From MWCR01 sp049325475 (GTDB lineage: Bacteria > Patescibacteriota > Patescibacteriia > 2-12-FULL-60-25): 64,000 bases of DNA. The translations under genes were made by a program, and so were the position numbers. The notes below the pieces were generated by a model. The model was not told the DNA's origin, searched no databases, and worked only from the letters and a program-made list of their open reading frames with translations. Shown piece after piece: positions 32,165 to 40,043 of this stretch. Position 1 is the first letter of the stretch. Each line of letters opens with the position of its first letter. The stretch is from assembly GCA_049325475.1 (NCBI GenBank), contig JBMOLN010000003.1:29566-93565 (forward strand), written 5' to 3'.

Positions 32165-32659
32165 TTAGAGGACGATTTGCCCTTGGAAGGTGCAGCGGCA
32201 GATCAGATCATTGTCATAATAGATTCTTTCTTCGCCGTTGAATTCCATCCAATTGCCGTTTTGTTCGCATTCGTACTCCCAGGGTTTTTCGTAAACCGAG
32301 GGAGGACCGCGAAAACGATCATTGACATCTTGCCGCCGCAATACCCGGTGCAAGAAGTCATGGATTTGATTTTGGAAATGTTTCAGATCTTCATAACTGT
32401 CAAAACGGGGGAGCGCGCGGCCAAGGATTTGACCGTGATAGCTCATGAACCAAACCGGTTCTTGCCGAAGCAAGACCATCTCCGTGCCAGAGAAGGCAGT
32501 GAATCCGCCGTAGATATCATAGTAGAAAAAGTCGCCATCCTGAAAAGTGTGGAGTTTGGTTCCGGGGATGGGGGATTGAGCTTGGTTTTGATTGGTTGCC
32601 CAACTTTGATCTTTGGCAGATTGAATGAATTTGAGCAGCTTGTCTTTTTCGATTTTCAT
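32165..32659 (-). CDS. DUF5680-like protein
   Basis: The 164-residue product resembles the DUF5680 domain: LLKFIQSAKDQSWA at the N-terminus, DGDFFYYDIYGGFTAFSGTEMVLLRQEPVWFMSYHGQIL in the middle, then a helical DSYEDLKHFQNQIHDFLHRVLR region and FRGPPSVYEKPWEYE. This domain occurs in small bacterial proteins of unknown function, sometimes fused to a helix-turn-helix. The ATG at 32659 is chosen because GAGGTG precedes it and it follows the stop of the 70-residue gene by 2 bases, an operon with likely translational coupling. Confidence 0.65.
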   Translation of the reverse strand: MKIEKDKLLKFIQSAKDQSWATNQNQAQSPIPGTKLHTFQDGDFFYYDIYGGFTAFSGTEMVLLRQEPVWFMSYHGQILGRALPRFDSYEDLKHFQNQIHDFLHRVLRRQDVNDRFRGPPSVYEKPWEYECEQNGNWMEFNGEERIYYDNDLICRCTFQGQIVL

Positions 32660-32661
32660 CT

Positions 32662-32874
32662 TCACCTCAAGGTGACGTTTTTGGCATTGGGGAAGTGTAA
32701 ATCCAATGCTTCGTTGATGCGTGAGAGCTGATCAACGTCTTTTTCGGTAGCGCGACCGCTGTGAATACGCCGCCATAGCTCACAAGACAGTTTTAATAAA
32801 CGATGTCGAGGAGCGCGTTCCAAGATAAGGAATTCAGTATCATCAGGGTTGGCTGGTTTTGAATGTTCGTCCAT
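32662..32874 (-). CDS. Small hypothetical protein in operon with DUF5680-like gene
   Basis: A 70-residue charged helical protein. TGGAGG lies 5 bases before the ATG. Its stop is 2 bases from the next start, so it is the first gene of a two-gene operon. It contains the motif LKLSCELWRRIHSGRATEKDVDQL, which looks like a helical bundle. No family is recognised. Confidence 0.65.
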   Translation of the reverse strand: MDEHSKPANPDDTEFLILERAPRHRLLKLSCELWRRIHSGRATEKDVDQLSRINEALDLHFPNAKNVTLR

Positions 32875-32930
32875 GACAACCTCCAGAACTTGAAATTAGC
32901 ACATATAGCCGCATTTTTCAATACTGCATT

Positions 32931-32955
32931 GAAAAAACCGGCGAGGAGCCGGTAA
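32931..32955 (-). terminator. Terminator of the 32960-33589 gene
   Basis: On the minus strand ACCGGCTCCTCGCCGGTT runs into TTTT. Confidence 0.82.
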
Positions 32956-32959
32956 GCGG

Positions 32960-33589
32960 TTATCGTCCTGCAACGACTTGCAAATACAATGTGGAATGCC
33001 AGTTTACGACGTCATTGCTCATTACGGCGAGCATTCGATTGTCGTTGGCCGGCAAGGAGATAAAGGACCAAATGGTATGATAAATGCTGATTTGTGTGTC
33101 AATGTGTGCCATGTATGAGCGCAGAACCGCATAAGCGGCAGTGTTCGCCTTGAACAGATCAACAAAGCTTTCCGCGTCTTCGCGTCGGTGCAGAAAGTTC
33201 ATTGCTTGCCGGCTGATTAACTCGGATGTCTCATCGGGATCGTCCATGACAGCTTTTTCGAGTTCGGCAATATCTTTTAGAAGGCTGTTGCAAAGCCTGA
33301 TGAAACTGTCGGTTGCCAGCTGGATATCTTCTGAACGCATGCCTAGTATGATGCTTCTGCTTACTTGATGCGGATATTGCCCGTCGGGAAGAAACTGCTC
33401 CCCTTTAAGAAAACGACGAATAATATCATACGATGGTTTAGATAGGCGGCCGATTGTGCCCAAAGCAATCAAGTCGGCGAATTCGGGCTGATGGGCATAG
33501 CGATCAAAGATTGCATCGACTTCTCCCGCCATCCAGTCAGGAATCCAGACTTCCGCATTTTTTAGAAGGTTCTTCGCGTATTCGCTCAT
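32960..33589 (-). CDS. Hypothetical helical cytoplasmic protein
   Basis: A 209-residue, almost wholly alpha-helical soluble protein with AGGAG before the ATG. Charged heptad-like stretches (SLLKDIAELEKAVMDDPDETSELI) suggest a helical bundle. It has its own terminator. No known domain is recognised. It sits between two other lineage-type hypothetical genes on the same strand, but separate terminators argue against one operon. Confidence 0.65.
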   Translation of the reverse strand: MSEYAKNLLKNAEVWIPDWMAGEVDAIFDRYAHQPEFADLIALGTIGRLSKPSYDIIRRFLKGEQFLPDGQYPHQVSRSIILGMRSEDIQLATDSFIRLCNSLLKDIAELEKAVMDDPDETSELISRQAMNFLHRREDAESFVDLFKANTAAYAVLRSYMAHIDTQISIYHTIWSFISLPANDNRMLAVMSNDVVNWHSTLYLQVVAGR

Positions 33590-33679
33590 GATTGTCTCCT
33601 TTTTTGCGATTCTTGAATCTACAATAAAGATGGGTTTTTGTCAAGGGGCGGTTAATTTAGAATTCAGACTCTAGACTCT

Positions 33680-33850
33680 AGACTCCCTCTCCCCTCCGAC
33701 ATGAAGTCGGAGACTCTCCCCCGCTCTACCACTTCGCATAAAGCTTCGTGGCACGGGGCAAGGGAGGGTATTAGTTAAAAAATGACACAGTCTCCTTTCC
33801 CTCGCATGCGGGGGAGAGGTGCCACGCAGTACTGCGGGGCGGAGAGAGGG
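33680..33850. repeat. Composite dispersed palindromes
   Basis: Several nested units: CTCTCCCCTCCGACATGAAGTCGGAG, CCACTTCGCATAAAGCTTCG-TGG, and CCCTCGCATGCGGGGGAGAG...GCAGTACTGC. This is the richest cluster of the palindrome family in the window. Confidence 0.65.
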
Positions 33851-33854
33851 TATT

Positions 33855-33882
33855 AAAAGACCCCCTGTGGTGAGGGGGTGAG
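33855..33882 (-). terminator. Terminator of the 33887-34894 gene
   Basis: On the minus strand CACCCCCTCACCACAGGGGG is followed by TCTTTT. Confidence 0.75.
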
Positions 33883-33886
33883 AGTT

Positions 33887-34894
33887 CTAGTCCAGCTTGG
33901 CGCGGACGGCCCACCAGCAGTCGGGGCAGCGTTCGCGGACCATGCGCAGCAGATCAAGCTGCATGCCTTCCGCGCGTCTATGCTCGAAAAGCCAAGTTTG
34001 TTTTTGGAGCATGTCATCAATCATTTTCGGGTCATAGCAAAAGCCGGGTTTGGCATGCTCCAGGATCCAGATCAGGCTGGCGCACTCGTCCCGTTTGGCA
34101 AGAAACGAAGTAGCGCTGTCTGCGAGCAGCCGGCTTTCGGTTTCACAAACTCTCGGCGCTGAAGGGGCATGATCCATGATATACATAAAAGCAGATGACA
34201 AATTTCTGTCCAGCACAGAAATTTGGTAATCATTCAGATCCCCGGCCCATCGCGACGCTCTGCCGCGGTTTGCTTCTGTGCCGACGCGGGCCAGTAAGCC
34301 GATGGCAGTCGCGATATAGTACAGGTCCATTGTCCCGAATTGATCAGCGATATATTCTTTCAACCAATCCGGAGAGTCGTCCATATCCAGGAACATGTCC
34401 AGAGGCGGTGCGGGGATGAATGTATTTTCATGGTACCGGGCTTCTTCCTCGGCGAGGCGGGTTTTCATTTCCTCAAGATACTGTTCATTTTCTTGGCGCA
34501 TGGCCTCTGCTTCGTCCTTCAGGCGCGAGATTGCGCGAATTTCTTCGTAATGTTCTTTTTCGCCGACCAGCTTTTTGTGTTCAAGGCTGTCTACGAGCGA
34601 GAAGATGTCGCCCGGCTTGAAGGGTTTAACCGAAGCTAAACTGTGGATTTTACCGTTTGAGTCAGTGGCCAGGATCTGACAGCCGCAATGGGTCAAGTTT
34701 TCGTGCTTGATTTCTCCCAAGCAGGTGAGCGCCTGGTAAAGATCGGAGTTCAAATCATGCGATTCGCCGATAAACATCAAGAAGTTGTCGCGCAGATTAC
34801 CGTCGGGTTGGAACAGGCCCAGCCAGTAGTAATCCCAGGATTTTTTATCCAACAATTCATGATCTGAGGTGTATTCGACTTGTGAAAGGTTCAT
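33887..34894 (-). CDS. Hypothetical cytoplasmic protein
   Basis: A 335-residue soluble protein. The N-terminal part is beta-rich (CLGEIKHENLTHCGCQILATDSNGKIHS), a coiled coil follows (about residues 120-155, EEIRAISRLKDEAEAMRQEN), then a helical C-terminal half with MDLYYIATAIGLLARVGTEA. The start is set by GAAGGAG six bases before the ATG at 34894; the in-frame codon at 34909 overlaps this ribosome site. No family is recognised. The mixed GC content resembles other lineage-specific genes here. Confidence 0.65.
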   Translation of the reverse strand: MNLSQVEYTSDHELLDKKSWDYYWLGLFQPDGNLRDNFLMFIGESHDLNSDLYQALTCLGEIKHENLTHCGCQILATDSNGKIHSLASVKPFKPGDIFSLVDSLEHKKLVGEKEHYEEIRAISRLKDEAEAMRQENEQYLEEMKTRLAEEEARYHENTFIPAPPLDMFLDMDDSPDWLKEYIADQFGTMDLYYIATAIGLLARVGTEANRGRASRWAGDLNDYQISVLDRNLSSAFMYIMDHAPSAPRVCETESRLLADSATSFLAKRDECASLIWILEHAKPGFCYDPKMIDDMLQKQTWLFEHRRAEGMQLDLLRMVRERCPDCWWAVRAKLD

Positions 34895-34959
34895 TTTTTT
34901 CTCCTTCATCGCTGGATTGCGATGGAGGTTAATATACAGGATTTAGCTGAATTGTCAAT

Positions 34960-35220
34960 ATCTAATGGATTCAAGACGCAAGACTCCCTTCGACAAAGCT
35001 CAGGGTCTTCGACAAGACTCAAGACTCAAGACTCAAGATTCTAGCTACAAGCTAAAAGCACAAAATTCAAATCCACCCCAATCGCGTTAAACGCGACCAT
35101 CCCAGAGCTACGCTCAGGCCAGCTGAGCTGGTCTCAGCTCCGCCTCCTTTCTCAAGGAGGGACTGTTATTAAAATGTCCCCCTTGATAAAGGGGGATGTA
35201 GGGGGATTTCTCAGAAACAA
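34960..35220. repeat. Gene-free stretch with simple and palindromic repeats
   Basis: GACTCAAGACTCAAG direct repeats, TCGCGTTAAACGCGAC (35081-35096), CCAGCTGAGCTGG and paired CTCCTTTCTCAAGGAG / CCCCCTTGATAAAGGGGG hairpins. No gene is seen. Confidence 0.6.
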
Positions 35221-35221
35221 A

Positions 35222-35248
35222 CAAAAAATCGCCGGTAAGAGCGATTCT
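35222..35248 (-). terminator. Terminator about 180 bases beyond tRNA-Glu
   Basis: On the minus strand AATCGC-TCTTACCG-GCGATT is followed by TTTTTG. The ~180 nt between tRNA-Glu and this site contain further hairpins but no ORF; a small RNA or a long tRNA trailer is possible. Confidence 0.65.
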
Positions 35249-35425
35249 GTTTGAGGCCAGGTGAGGGCCCCACTTCGCATAAAGCTACGTGGGATATCCA
35301 TTAAAATGGATAGAAAGCGATTTTTATCACTTGGTTCTCTGCCTGAGACGTCGATGATTATCGACATATCGGGTAGATGCGCAAACTCTTAGATGAGCTC
35401 ACGCAAGTACGTAAGAAAGAACTAG

Positions 35426-35497
35426 CGACTCGGAGGAGAATCGAACTCCCATTACCAGGTTGAAAGCCTGGCGTCCTGGCCTTTAGACGACCGAGCC
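35426..35497 (-). tRNA. tRNA-Glu(TTC)
   Basis: Acceptor GGCTCGG/CCGAGTC, D arm GTCTAAAGGCCAGGAC, anticodon stem CCAGG/CCTGG with loop CTTTCAA, T loop TTCGATT, discriminator G. CCA is not encoded; the next three bases are CTA. Reads GAA/GAG. Confidence 0.93.
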
Positions 35498-35583
35498 GAT
35501 TGACTCAACTTTTCAAAACTCGATTCGCTATGGGTCGAAGACCATGAGCGAGATTCGAATGCAATGAGAAGTGAGTCGAATGG

Positions 35584-35937
35584 TGGAGACGCCGGGAAAT
35601 CTCACGCGCTCATCGAGCGTGCTCGATTCGCTTTTTGAAACCTTGCGGTTTCAACGCCCCGCATTTCTGCGGGCCTGCTTCCACCATCGGGAAACCCAGT
35701 TTTCCCGCCCCCATCCTGTTCGATTCCCGAATGGGGGATTTGGCCAAGAAAGTTATTTAGTGGAGACGCCGGGAAATCTCACGCGCTCATCGAGCGTGCT
35801 CGATTCGCTTTTTGAAACCTTGCGGTTTCAACGCCCCGCATTTCTGCGGGCCTGCTTCCACCATCGGGAAACCCAGGTTTCCCGCCCCCATCCTGTTCGA
35901 TTCCCGAATGGGGGATTTGGCCAAGAAAGTTATTTAG
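35584..35937 (-). repeat. Two tandem 177-bp cassettes at the tmRNA 3' end
   Basis: Units 35584-35760 and 35761-35937 differ at only one position that I see (35700 T versus 35877 G). Each unit, read on the tmRNA strand, begins CTAAATAAC after the tmRNA discriminator and ends TTTCCCGGCGTCTCCA, a copy of the tmRNA 3' end. The outer unit is followed by CCATTCGAC, that is, by the CCA missing from the tmRNA gene itself. Inner hairpins: CCCCCAT/ATGGGGG, CGGGAAA/TTTCCCG, CCCGCA-GAAA-TGCGGG, TTGAAACC-GCAA-GGTTTCAA and ATCGAGC/GCTCGAT. There is no coding potential beyond repeat-frame ORFs. Confidence 0.88.
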
Positions 35938-36280
35938 TGGAGACGCCGGGAATCGAACCCGGGTCCAGAAAGCTTTCGGGGAAGCACTACGTGTGTAGTC
36001 TTGATCGCAGGCCAAGACACCTGTGACGGGATTTTATGCTCCCGACCGGCAGATTGTGACCAATCTCGCTTTCCGGTAACCACAACACTCCGGGCAGCAT
36101 AGCCTCAATGGGTTGACGCCTTAATCGCATGCTTGAGACTCACATGCTTTAGACGCCCCGATGTTCATCGGGGGAACCGTATTAAGCGGTCGCGGTTCTC
36201 GGGTCGCTGTTTTAACGTGGACAAGCTCCACGACACGCGCTTCTTGCCTACAGATCTCCCTGTCGAAACCAATCGTCCCC
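35938..36280 (-). ncRNA. ssrA: tmRNA (transfer-messenger RNA)
   Basis: tmRNA rescues stalled ribosomes together with SmpB. The 5' end reads GGGGACGATTGGTTTCGACA and the 3' end GGTTCGATTCCCGGCGTCTC then CA, giving the tRNA-like domain with acceptor GGGGACG/CGTCTCC and a T arm. The likely tag reading frame ends ACC GCT TAA upstream of pseudoknot sequences and would encode a short peptide ending RTATA; the exact resume codon is uncertain. CCA is not encoded (CTA follows the discriminator A). Length 343 nt. Confidence 0.93.
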
Positions 36281-36375
36281 CCAAACTATACAATCGAACT
36301 TCGAATTTCGAACCACGAACTTCGATGGATTGTTAAGTTTGGGGGAATGGCGACGCTAGGGGGCGTCGCAAGTTA

Positions 36376-37017
36376 TTATTTGAGAGAGTCGAAGCACTTG
36401 GCAAACATGGCTTCGAGCTCCTCGCGAGTGACCGGGCGGCTAATGCTCATGCCTCGCCCGATATATTTGTACCAATCGATTTCAATATCACCGCAACGGA
36501 AGTTGGGCACGACGGTACGGCAATCAGGAGAATGCTGCAACCGCTCCACTTCAGCCCAGGCATTAATCTGCCCCAAAAAATCGCAGTCACAGTATGTACC
36601 GACCTCGCTAAACTCCATATGTTCTATGTGCTGCTGGAAATAGCAATTGTCGGCATGCGGGTGAGCGGCGGCGAATTCGCGCTCCTTGTCGATAACATGG
36701 CAAGTGCAATCGCCCCACCAATATGGGTGCATCTCGAAGACGTCGTTTTTGAAGTCAACGCCATACTTGCGCGCGCTCCAACTATCCCCGCCATTTTGAA
36801 GTTCGCCTGTGCTCAAGGCAATTTTTTCTGCCAGCCGGTGCAAAAAGCGAACCAACAGCTCTTCGTCGCTTAGCTCTTCAGCAGGCTTATCTTCCAGATC
36901 GCTATGGACCTGCGCCTGCATGATGACCTGCGCAGCCTGATGGATGGAGCCGGGCTCCTGCATATCAACAACCGCAGAGCCTTCAGCCGTGACTACCGTG
37001 AGTTTGATTTCTGTCAT
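36376..37017 (-). CDS. Hypothetical Cys/His-containing cytoplasmic protein
   Basis: A 213-residue soluble protein, preceded by AAGGA. After an acidic helical part (EEELSDEELLVRFLHRLAEKI-like) comes a Cys/His-rich region: YWWGDCTCHVIDKE, HPHADNCYFQQHIEH and TYCDCDFLG, then HSPDCRTVVPNFRCGDIEIDWYKYIGRG. The paired CxC and H/C clusters suggest metal binding. I do not recognise the family. It stands alone upstream of tmRNA on the same strand. Confidence 0.65.
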   Translation of the reverse strand: MTEIKLTVVTAEGSAVVDMQEPGSIHQAAQVIMQAQVHSDLEDKPAEELSDEELLVRFLHRLAEKIALSTGELQNGGDSWSARKYGVDFKNDVFEMHPYWWGDCTCHVIDKEREFAAAHPHADNCYFQQHIEHMEFSEVGTYCDCDFLGQINAWAEVERLQHSPDCRTVVPNFRCGDIEIDWYKYIGRGMSISRPVTREELEAMFAKCFDSLK

Positions 37018-37218
37018 TTTTTATTATCCTTTTTTTCAAAAGATCATTTTCTCTCCGAACCGTACAAACTATAAATATCAAACTATAAACTTCAGATTTT
37101 GAATCGCTAAGCGATATTTTTTATCCTGTAAAGATATTAGATTTAAAGTTTGAAATTTGAAGTTTTGTGTTTATCCGGTTTGGCGGGATTGCGACTAGAA
37201 ATTGTCGCAGAGAAAGGG

Positions 37219-37410
37219 CTAGGCCGCCGGTGGGAGCGGATCGTCCGGAGGCGAAGGGCGGCGGATGGAAGTGAACTGAATCACTTTGCCTCCAACGGGG
37301 GCAGGGTATGAGGGGCGAGACTCGAGCTCGTTGGCAACTGAGCGGAACTCAATTACCGGAGCCGAGTTGTTGTTGGCGGGATTTTGATTATTTTTTTCGA
37401 AATTTTCCAT
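37219..37410 (-). CDS. Small hypothetical proline-rich protein
   Basis: A 63-residue protein rich in Asn at the start and Pro at the end (RRPSPPDDPLPPAA). AAAGGATTATCAA before the ATG is a fair Shine-Dalgarno sequence. It is probably disordered. No family is recognised; it lies alone between the Cys/His protein and tRNA-Lys(TTT). Confidence 0.5.
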   Translation of the reverse strand: MENFEKNNQNPANNNSAPVIEFRSVANELESRPSYPAPVGGKVIQFTSIRRPSPPDDPLPPAA

Positions 37411-37466
37411 TTGATAATCCTTTCGCTTTAAGCCATCAGCTATAAGCTAACGGCTAGCGTTTTTAG

Positions 37467-37539
37467 TGCGTCCGGCGGGAGTTGAACCCGCAACCTCCGG
37501 ATTAAAAGTCCGGCACTCTGCCAATTGAGTTACAGACGC
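37467..37539 (-). tRNA. tRNA-Lys(TTT)
   Basis: Acceptor GCGTCTG/CGGACGC, D stem ACTC/GAGT, anticodon stem CCGGA/TCCGG with loop CTTTTAA, T loop TTCAACT, discriminator A. CCA is not encoded; CTA follows. Reads AAA/AAG. Confidence 0.94.
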
Positions 37540-37689
37540 GCAGGGGACTTGAGACGGCAAGGCTACTCGGGAGGGAGGAGTACTCTCTTGTCGGCAGATT
37601 CCCCACCAAACTTCACGTAACATGTAGCATGTAACATGTAGCATGTAACATGAGTTTTGGTGGAGCCATGTACGGCTGGTACATGTTCC

Positions 37690-38271
37690 TTAGGCCGCGT
37701 TGGTGTTGCTGGCAAAATGATATGTGCTCTCGAGGTACACTAATGTATTCTTAAGCTTCTCACGGCCGGCAACGCTTAAACAGCTTGCAATATTAAATAA
37801 TTTTTTAAGTTGCTTTTGTTGAGCTTTGAGAGTTTTATCATCCATTTGCTCTCTGCCCGTGATGACAGCGGCGAGTTGTTTACTTTGCTCGCAGGCCATC
37901 TCAACAGTGACTGCTTCGATTTTATCCAGCGCTTCCTCCGGAATTTGCGCTACATAATCTTTGATAATTTTTTGGTCATAGGCGCCCATTTTGCCAACTG
38001 CCGCTAAATTGCCTAATGCGGTGTCTTCGGATAAATCATCCAAAGCTTCGGCCGTGATTTCGAACCAATTTGGCAAATGCTCCGGGATTTCTACGGGCGG
38101 CAAGTCCAGTTTGACTTGGTCTCCTTCTGGCTTTTTGACCTCTGATCCTGCAACCTGCTCAACAAATTCGTCAGGAATTTGATCAACATTGGTTTTGGGA
38201 CCACGGGCAGGCAGCCATTCCGGATGATCTTGGACTGCGACACCTTTATTGCTAAATAATTTTTCCATCAT
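37690..38271 (-). CDS. Hypothetical helical cytoplasmic protein
   Basis: A 193-residue acidic protein. The first 75 residues are polar and Pro-rich and likely disordered; the rest (about 80-193) is a helical bundle with many Lys/Glu/Gln heptads (EQSKQLAAVITGREQMDDKT). No signal peptide, membrane helix or known motif is seen. Two ATG codons in tandem open the frame, without a clear Shine-Dalgarno sequence. The neighbours are tRNA-Lys(TTT) downstream and a long non-coding gap upstream. Confidence 0.6.
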   Translation of the reverse strand: MMEKLFSNKGVAVQDHPEWLPARGPKTNVDQIPDEFVEQVAGSEVKKPEGDQVKLDLPPVEIPEHLPNWFEITAEALDDLSEDTALGNLAAVGKMGAYDQKIIKDYVAQIPEEALDKIEAVTVEMACEQSKQLAAVITGREQMDDKTLKAQQKQLKKLFNIASCLSVAGREKLKNTLVYLESTYHFASNTNAA

Positions 38272-38484
38272 AATTTTTTTGCGTGTAACGTATAACGTCT
38301 GACGTCTGACGTCTGACGACTCGTGTCACATGATGCGCGTTTCGCGATTTTTATTTTAATTAATTCTTTATAATTTCTTATTTCTTATTTTCTTTCTTCA
38401 GCTGATGGGATCATCGCGAATCCGATCGGGTAAAGAAGGAAAGAATCCTTCGAGTTGATGTAAAAGAACGAAATATCCGGGAAA

Positions 38485-38709
38485 TTACCTCCTCCTGCCT
38501 ACGCTGGTAGGGGTCAGAACCATGCAACCCGGCAAACCGCGTGTGACTTTCCGCGCCTCTCTGCTATAGCGCCGAAGATCCTGACGATTGATGCCGAGCA
38601 CACCGAGAGCCTCGAACAACCTGCCATCCTCCTTGCTGTTATTGACCAGTGGTACGACACGATCGCTTGGGCTTCTGATTTTGTCATGGTATAAATCCTC
38701 CCGTACAAT
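38485..38709 (-). CDS. Possible small gene with ATT start (uncertain)
   Basis: A 74-residue frame with protein-like composition (GRLFEALGVLGINRQDLRRY) runs from ATT at 38709, preceded by GGAGGAG at a 9-base spacing, to TAA at 38485. It has no ATG, GTG or TTG start. An overlapping frame (38514-38708) has a TTG or ATG start with GGGAGG before the ATG, but a less protein-like composition. Either or neither may be translated. Confidence 0.3.
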   Translation of the reverse strand: MVREDLYHDKIRSPSDRVVPLVNNSKEDGRLFEALGVLGINRQDLRRYSREARKVTRGLPGCMVLTPTSVGRRR

Positions 38710-38756
38710 TCACCAAGTCTCCTCCATTTGGCGAACTACACGGGAGCTCCGAACAA

Positions 38757-38915
38757 TTAAGTTCGGTGCGATGTTTCAGAAAATTGCCCGGCCCGGGCAA
38801 TGTTTCCGATATACCCCCTTTTGCGCATCAGCCTTTCAATGCGGCTAACGCATGAATTCCAGCTTAAGGTTTTTGCAGCCTCTGTTGCCCGCAATGCGGA
38901 CGCTTTGATTATCAT
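38757..38915 (-). CDS. Possible small hypothetical gene
   Basis: A 52-residue basic peptide from ATG at 38915, with GGTGAG nine bases upstream. Its second half (RIERLMRKRGYIGNIARAGQ) looks protein-like. It would be in one transcript with the 38485-38709 frame, from a promoter at 39097-39125. No family is recognised. Confidence 0.3.
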   Translation of the reverse strand: MIIKASALRATEAAKTLSWNSCVSRIERLMRKRGYIGNIARAGQFSETSHRT

Positions 38916-38989
38916 GAGGCACTACTCACCGAAAAGCCAGATCTGTCTGATGGTTTCCCATCATCCTCCTGACAAGCACGTAGGATGAA

Positions 38990-39290
38990 AATGATTTTTT
39001 AAAAAATCACACGACAGGGCTTGATGCGCGTTTTTTATTTTGTTTTATTTTGATGAACTTCGATGGTTAGAGCATGGTCTTTCCAGCGAATAGTTGACCC
39101 TAACACAAGTAAAAGATTTTGTCAAGGGCTGGTAGACAAAAACAATATCCTTCATTTATTTACAGGATGACTTCGGTATTTTTGGACTGTATTAAGCTAT
39201 TTTTGCCTATAAACTCTTTTGTTAACCATTCAACAAAATGGTGACAAAATAAGGCAGGCTTAAGGTTGGTATTTTTAATGTGTTAAGCAG
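38990..39290. other. AT-rich gap with a minus-strand promoter
   Basis: No ORF is seen. On the minus strand TTGACA (39125-39120), 17 bases, then TAGGGT (39102-39097) reads toward the small ORFs at 38.5-38.9 kb. A GATTTTTTAAAAAATC palindrome lies near 38993. Confidence 0.45.
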
Positions 39291-39294
39291 AGCC

Positions 39295-39323
39295 TTGACA
39301 GAATGCACAAAATATGGTATCTT
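39295..39323 (+). promoter_or_regulatory. Promoter of the Gly-Trp repeat peptide gene
   Basis: TTGACA (39295-39300), a 17-base spacer ending TATGG, and TATCTT (39318-39323). A GTTC-TCTG-GAAC inverted repeat lies just after the start point (39329-39340). Confidence 0.7.
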
Positions 39324-39421
39324 TACACGTTCTCTGGAACAGATCCGGAGACGTGCAATAAGCCTTGTGCGGATGCCCCCTTTGTCCGTATTGGGCTTTT
39401 ACAAGAAAGGAGAAGGGGAAC

Positions 39422-39823
39422 ATGGGTAAGTGTAATGAAGATAAGGAAGGAAAGGAAAAACGGAAATATCGTCCCGCGTCGCTCGTCCCGCGTCCCACGT
39501 CAGGAGGCTGCGGAGGCGAAGGAAGATCGAAGTTTCTTTTTGGTGCTTTCTTGATCGCGATTGTCGCGTTTACAGCAGGCGTGCCGGGACTGGCTGCCAT
39601 GCTGTTGATCGCGACAGCGGTCGCGCTCTGCGCAGCCTGCGCCAAGAGCGCCGCCCAAAATCTCGCCGCGCAAGATGGCCTGGCATATGCCAAGGCAAAC
39701 GCAGGCGGATGGGCTCGCACCGGAGGTGGCTGGGCCTGCCAAGGTGGCGGATGGGCTCGCACCGGAGGTGGCTGGGCCTGCCAAGGTGGCGGATGGGCTC
39801 GCACCGGAGGCGGTTGGGCCTGA
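39422..39823 (+). CDS. Membrane peptide with C-terminal Gly-Gly-Gly-Trp-Ala repeats
   Basis: The 133-residue product has a basic start, one hydrophobic segment (residues about 38-72, FLFGAFLIAIVAFTAG and following) and then a C-terminal repeat: GGGWARTGGGWACQ occurs about two and a half times, from a 42-bp DNA unit. AAAGGAGAAGGGG precedes the ATG. The promoter is strong and the leader is ~95 nt. A short frame at 41280-41411 ends in a related GGGWALAGGAW motif. The Gly/Trp/Cys repeat could be a secreted, processed peptide or a membrane-associated tail. No known family is recognised. Confidence 0.65.
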   Translation: MGKCNEDKEGKEKRKYRPASLVPRPTSGGCGGEGRSKFLFGAFLIAIVAFTAGVPGLAAMLLIATAVALCAACAKSAAQNLAAQDGLAYAKANAGGWARTGGGWACQGGGWARTGGGWACQGGGWARTGGGWA

Positions 39824-40041
39824 TAGAGTCGCAAGAAGAAAAATGCGCGAGACAATCCGACTTCAGGGAAGTGATCGATGTCGGTTGGACAAGAAAAGCG
39901 CAAAGCGGCAGAAGAAAACGCGATCAGCTAACTTCAGCGGAGTACCTAACGGACTCGACTGATGAGATCACGTGTCGCAAAAGTCGCCTGTCAGAGCTAC
40001 GCACAGCGCGAAAGTGCTATAGCTGGGATAAGCGACAGTAA
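39814..40041 (+). CDS. Possible downstream gene overlapping the Gly-Trp repeat ORF
   Basis: In the next frame, an open stretch of 75 codons begins at TTG 39814, overlapping the stop of the previous gene, and ends at 40041. The composition is protein-like and charged (SQEEKCARQSDFREVIDVGW). A shorter ATG frame (39842, 39 residues) overlaps it. The start and reality are uncertain, but it lies between the repeat gene and the terminator at 40157-40201. Confidence 0.35.
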   Translation: MGLIESQEEKCARQSDFREVIDVGWTRKAQSGRRKRDQLTSAEYLTDSTDEITCRKSRLSELRTARKCYSWDKRQ

Positions 40042-40043
40042 GA

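Noticed and set aside
35152..35367. 71-residue minus-strand ORF beyond tRNA-Glu
   Set aside because: It spans palindromic repeats and the terminator hairpin at 35222-35248; no Shine-Dalgarno sequence.
35571..36026. A 151-residue plus-strand protein with long internal repeats
   Set aside because: It is the opposite strand of the tmRNA cassettes and tmRNA; the repeat reflects the DNA array, not a coding gene.
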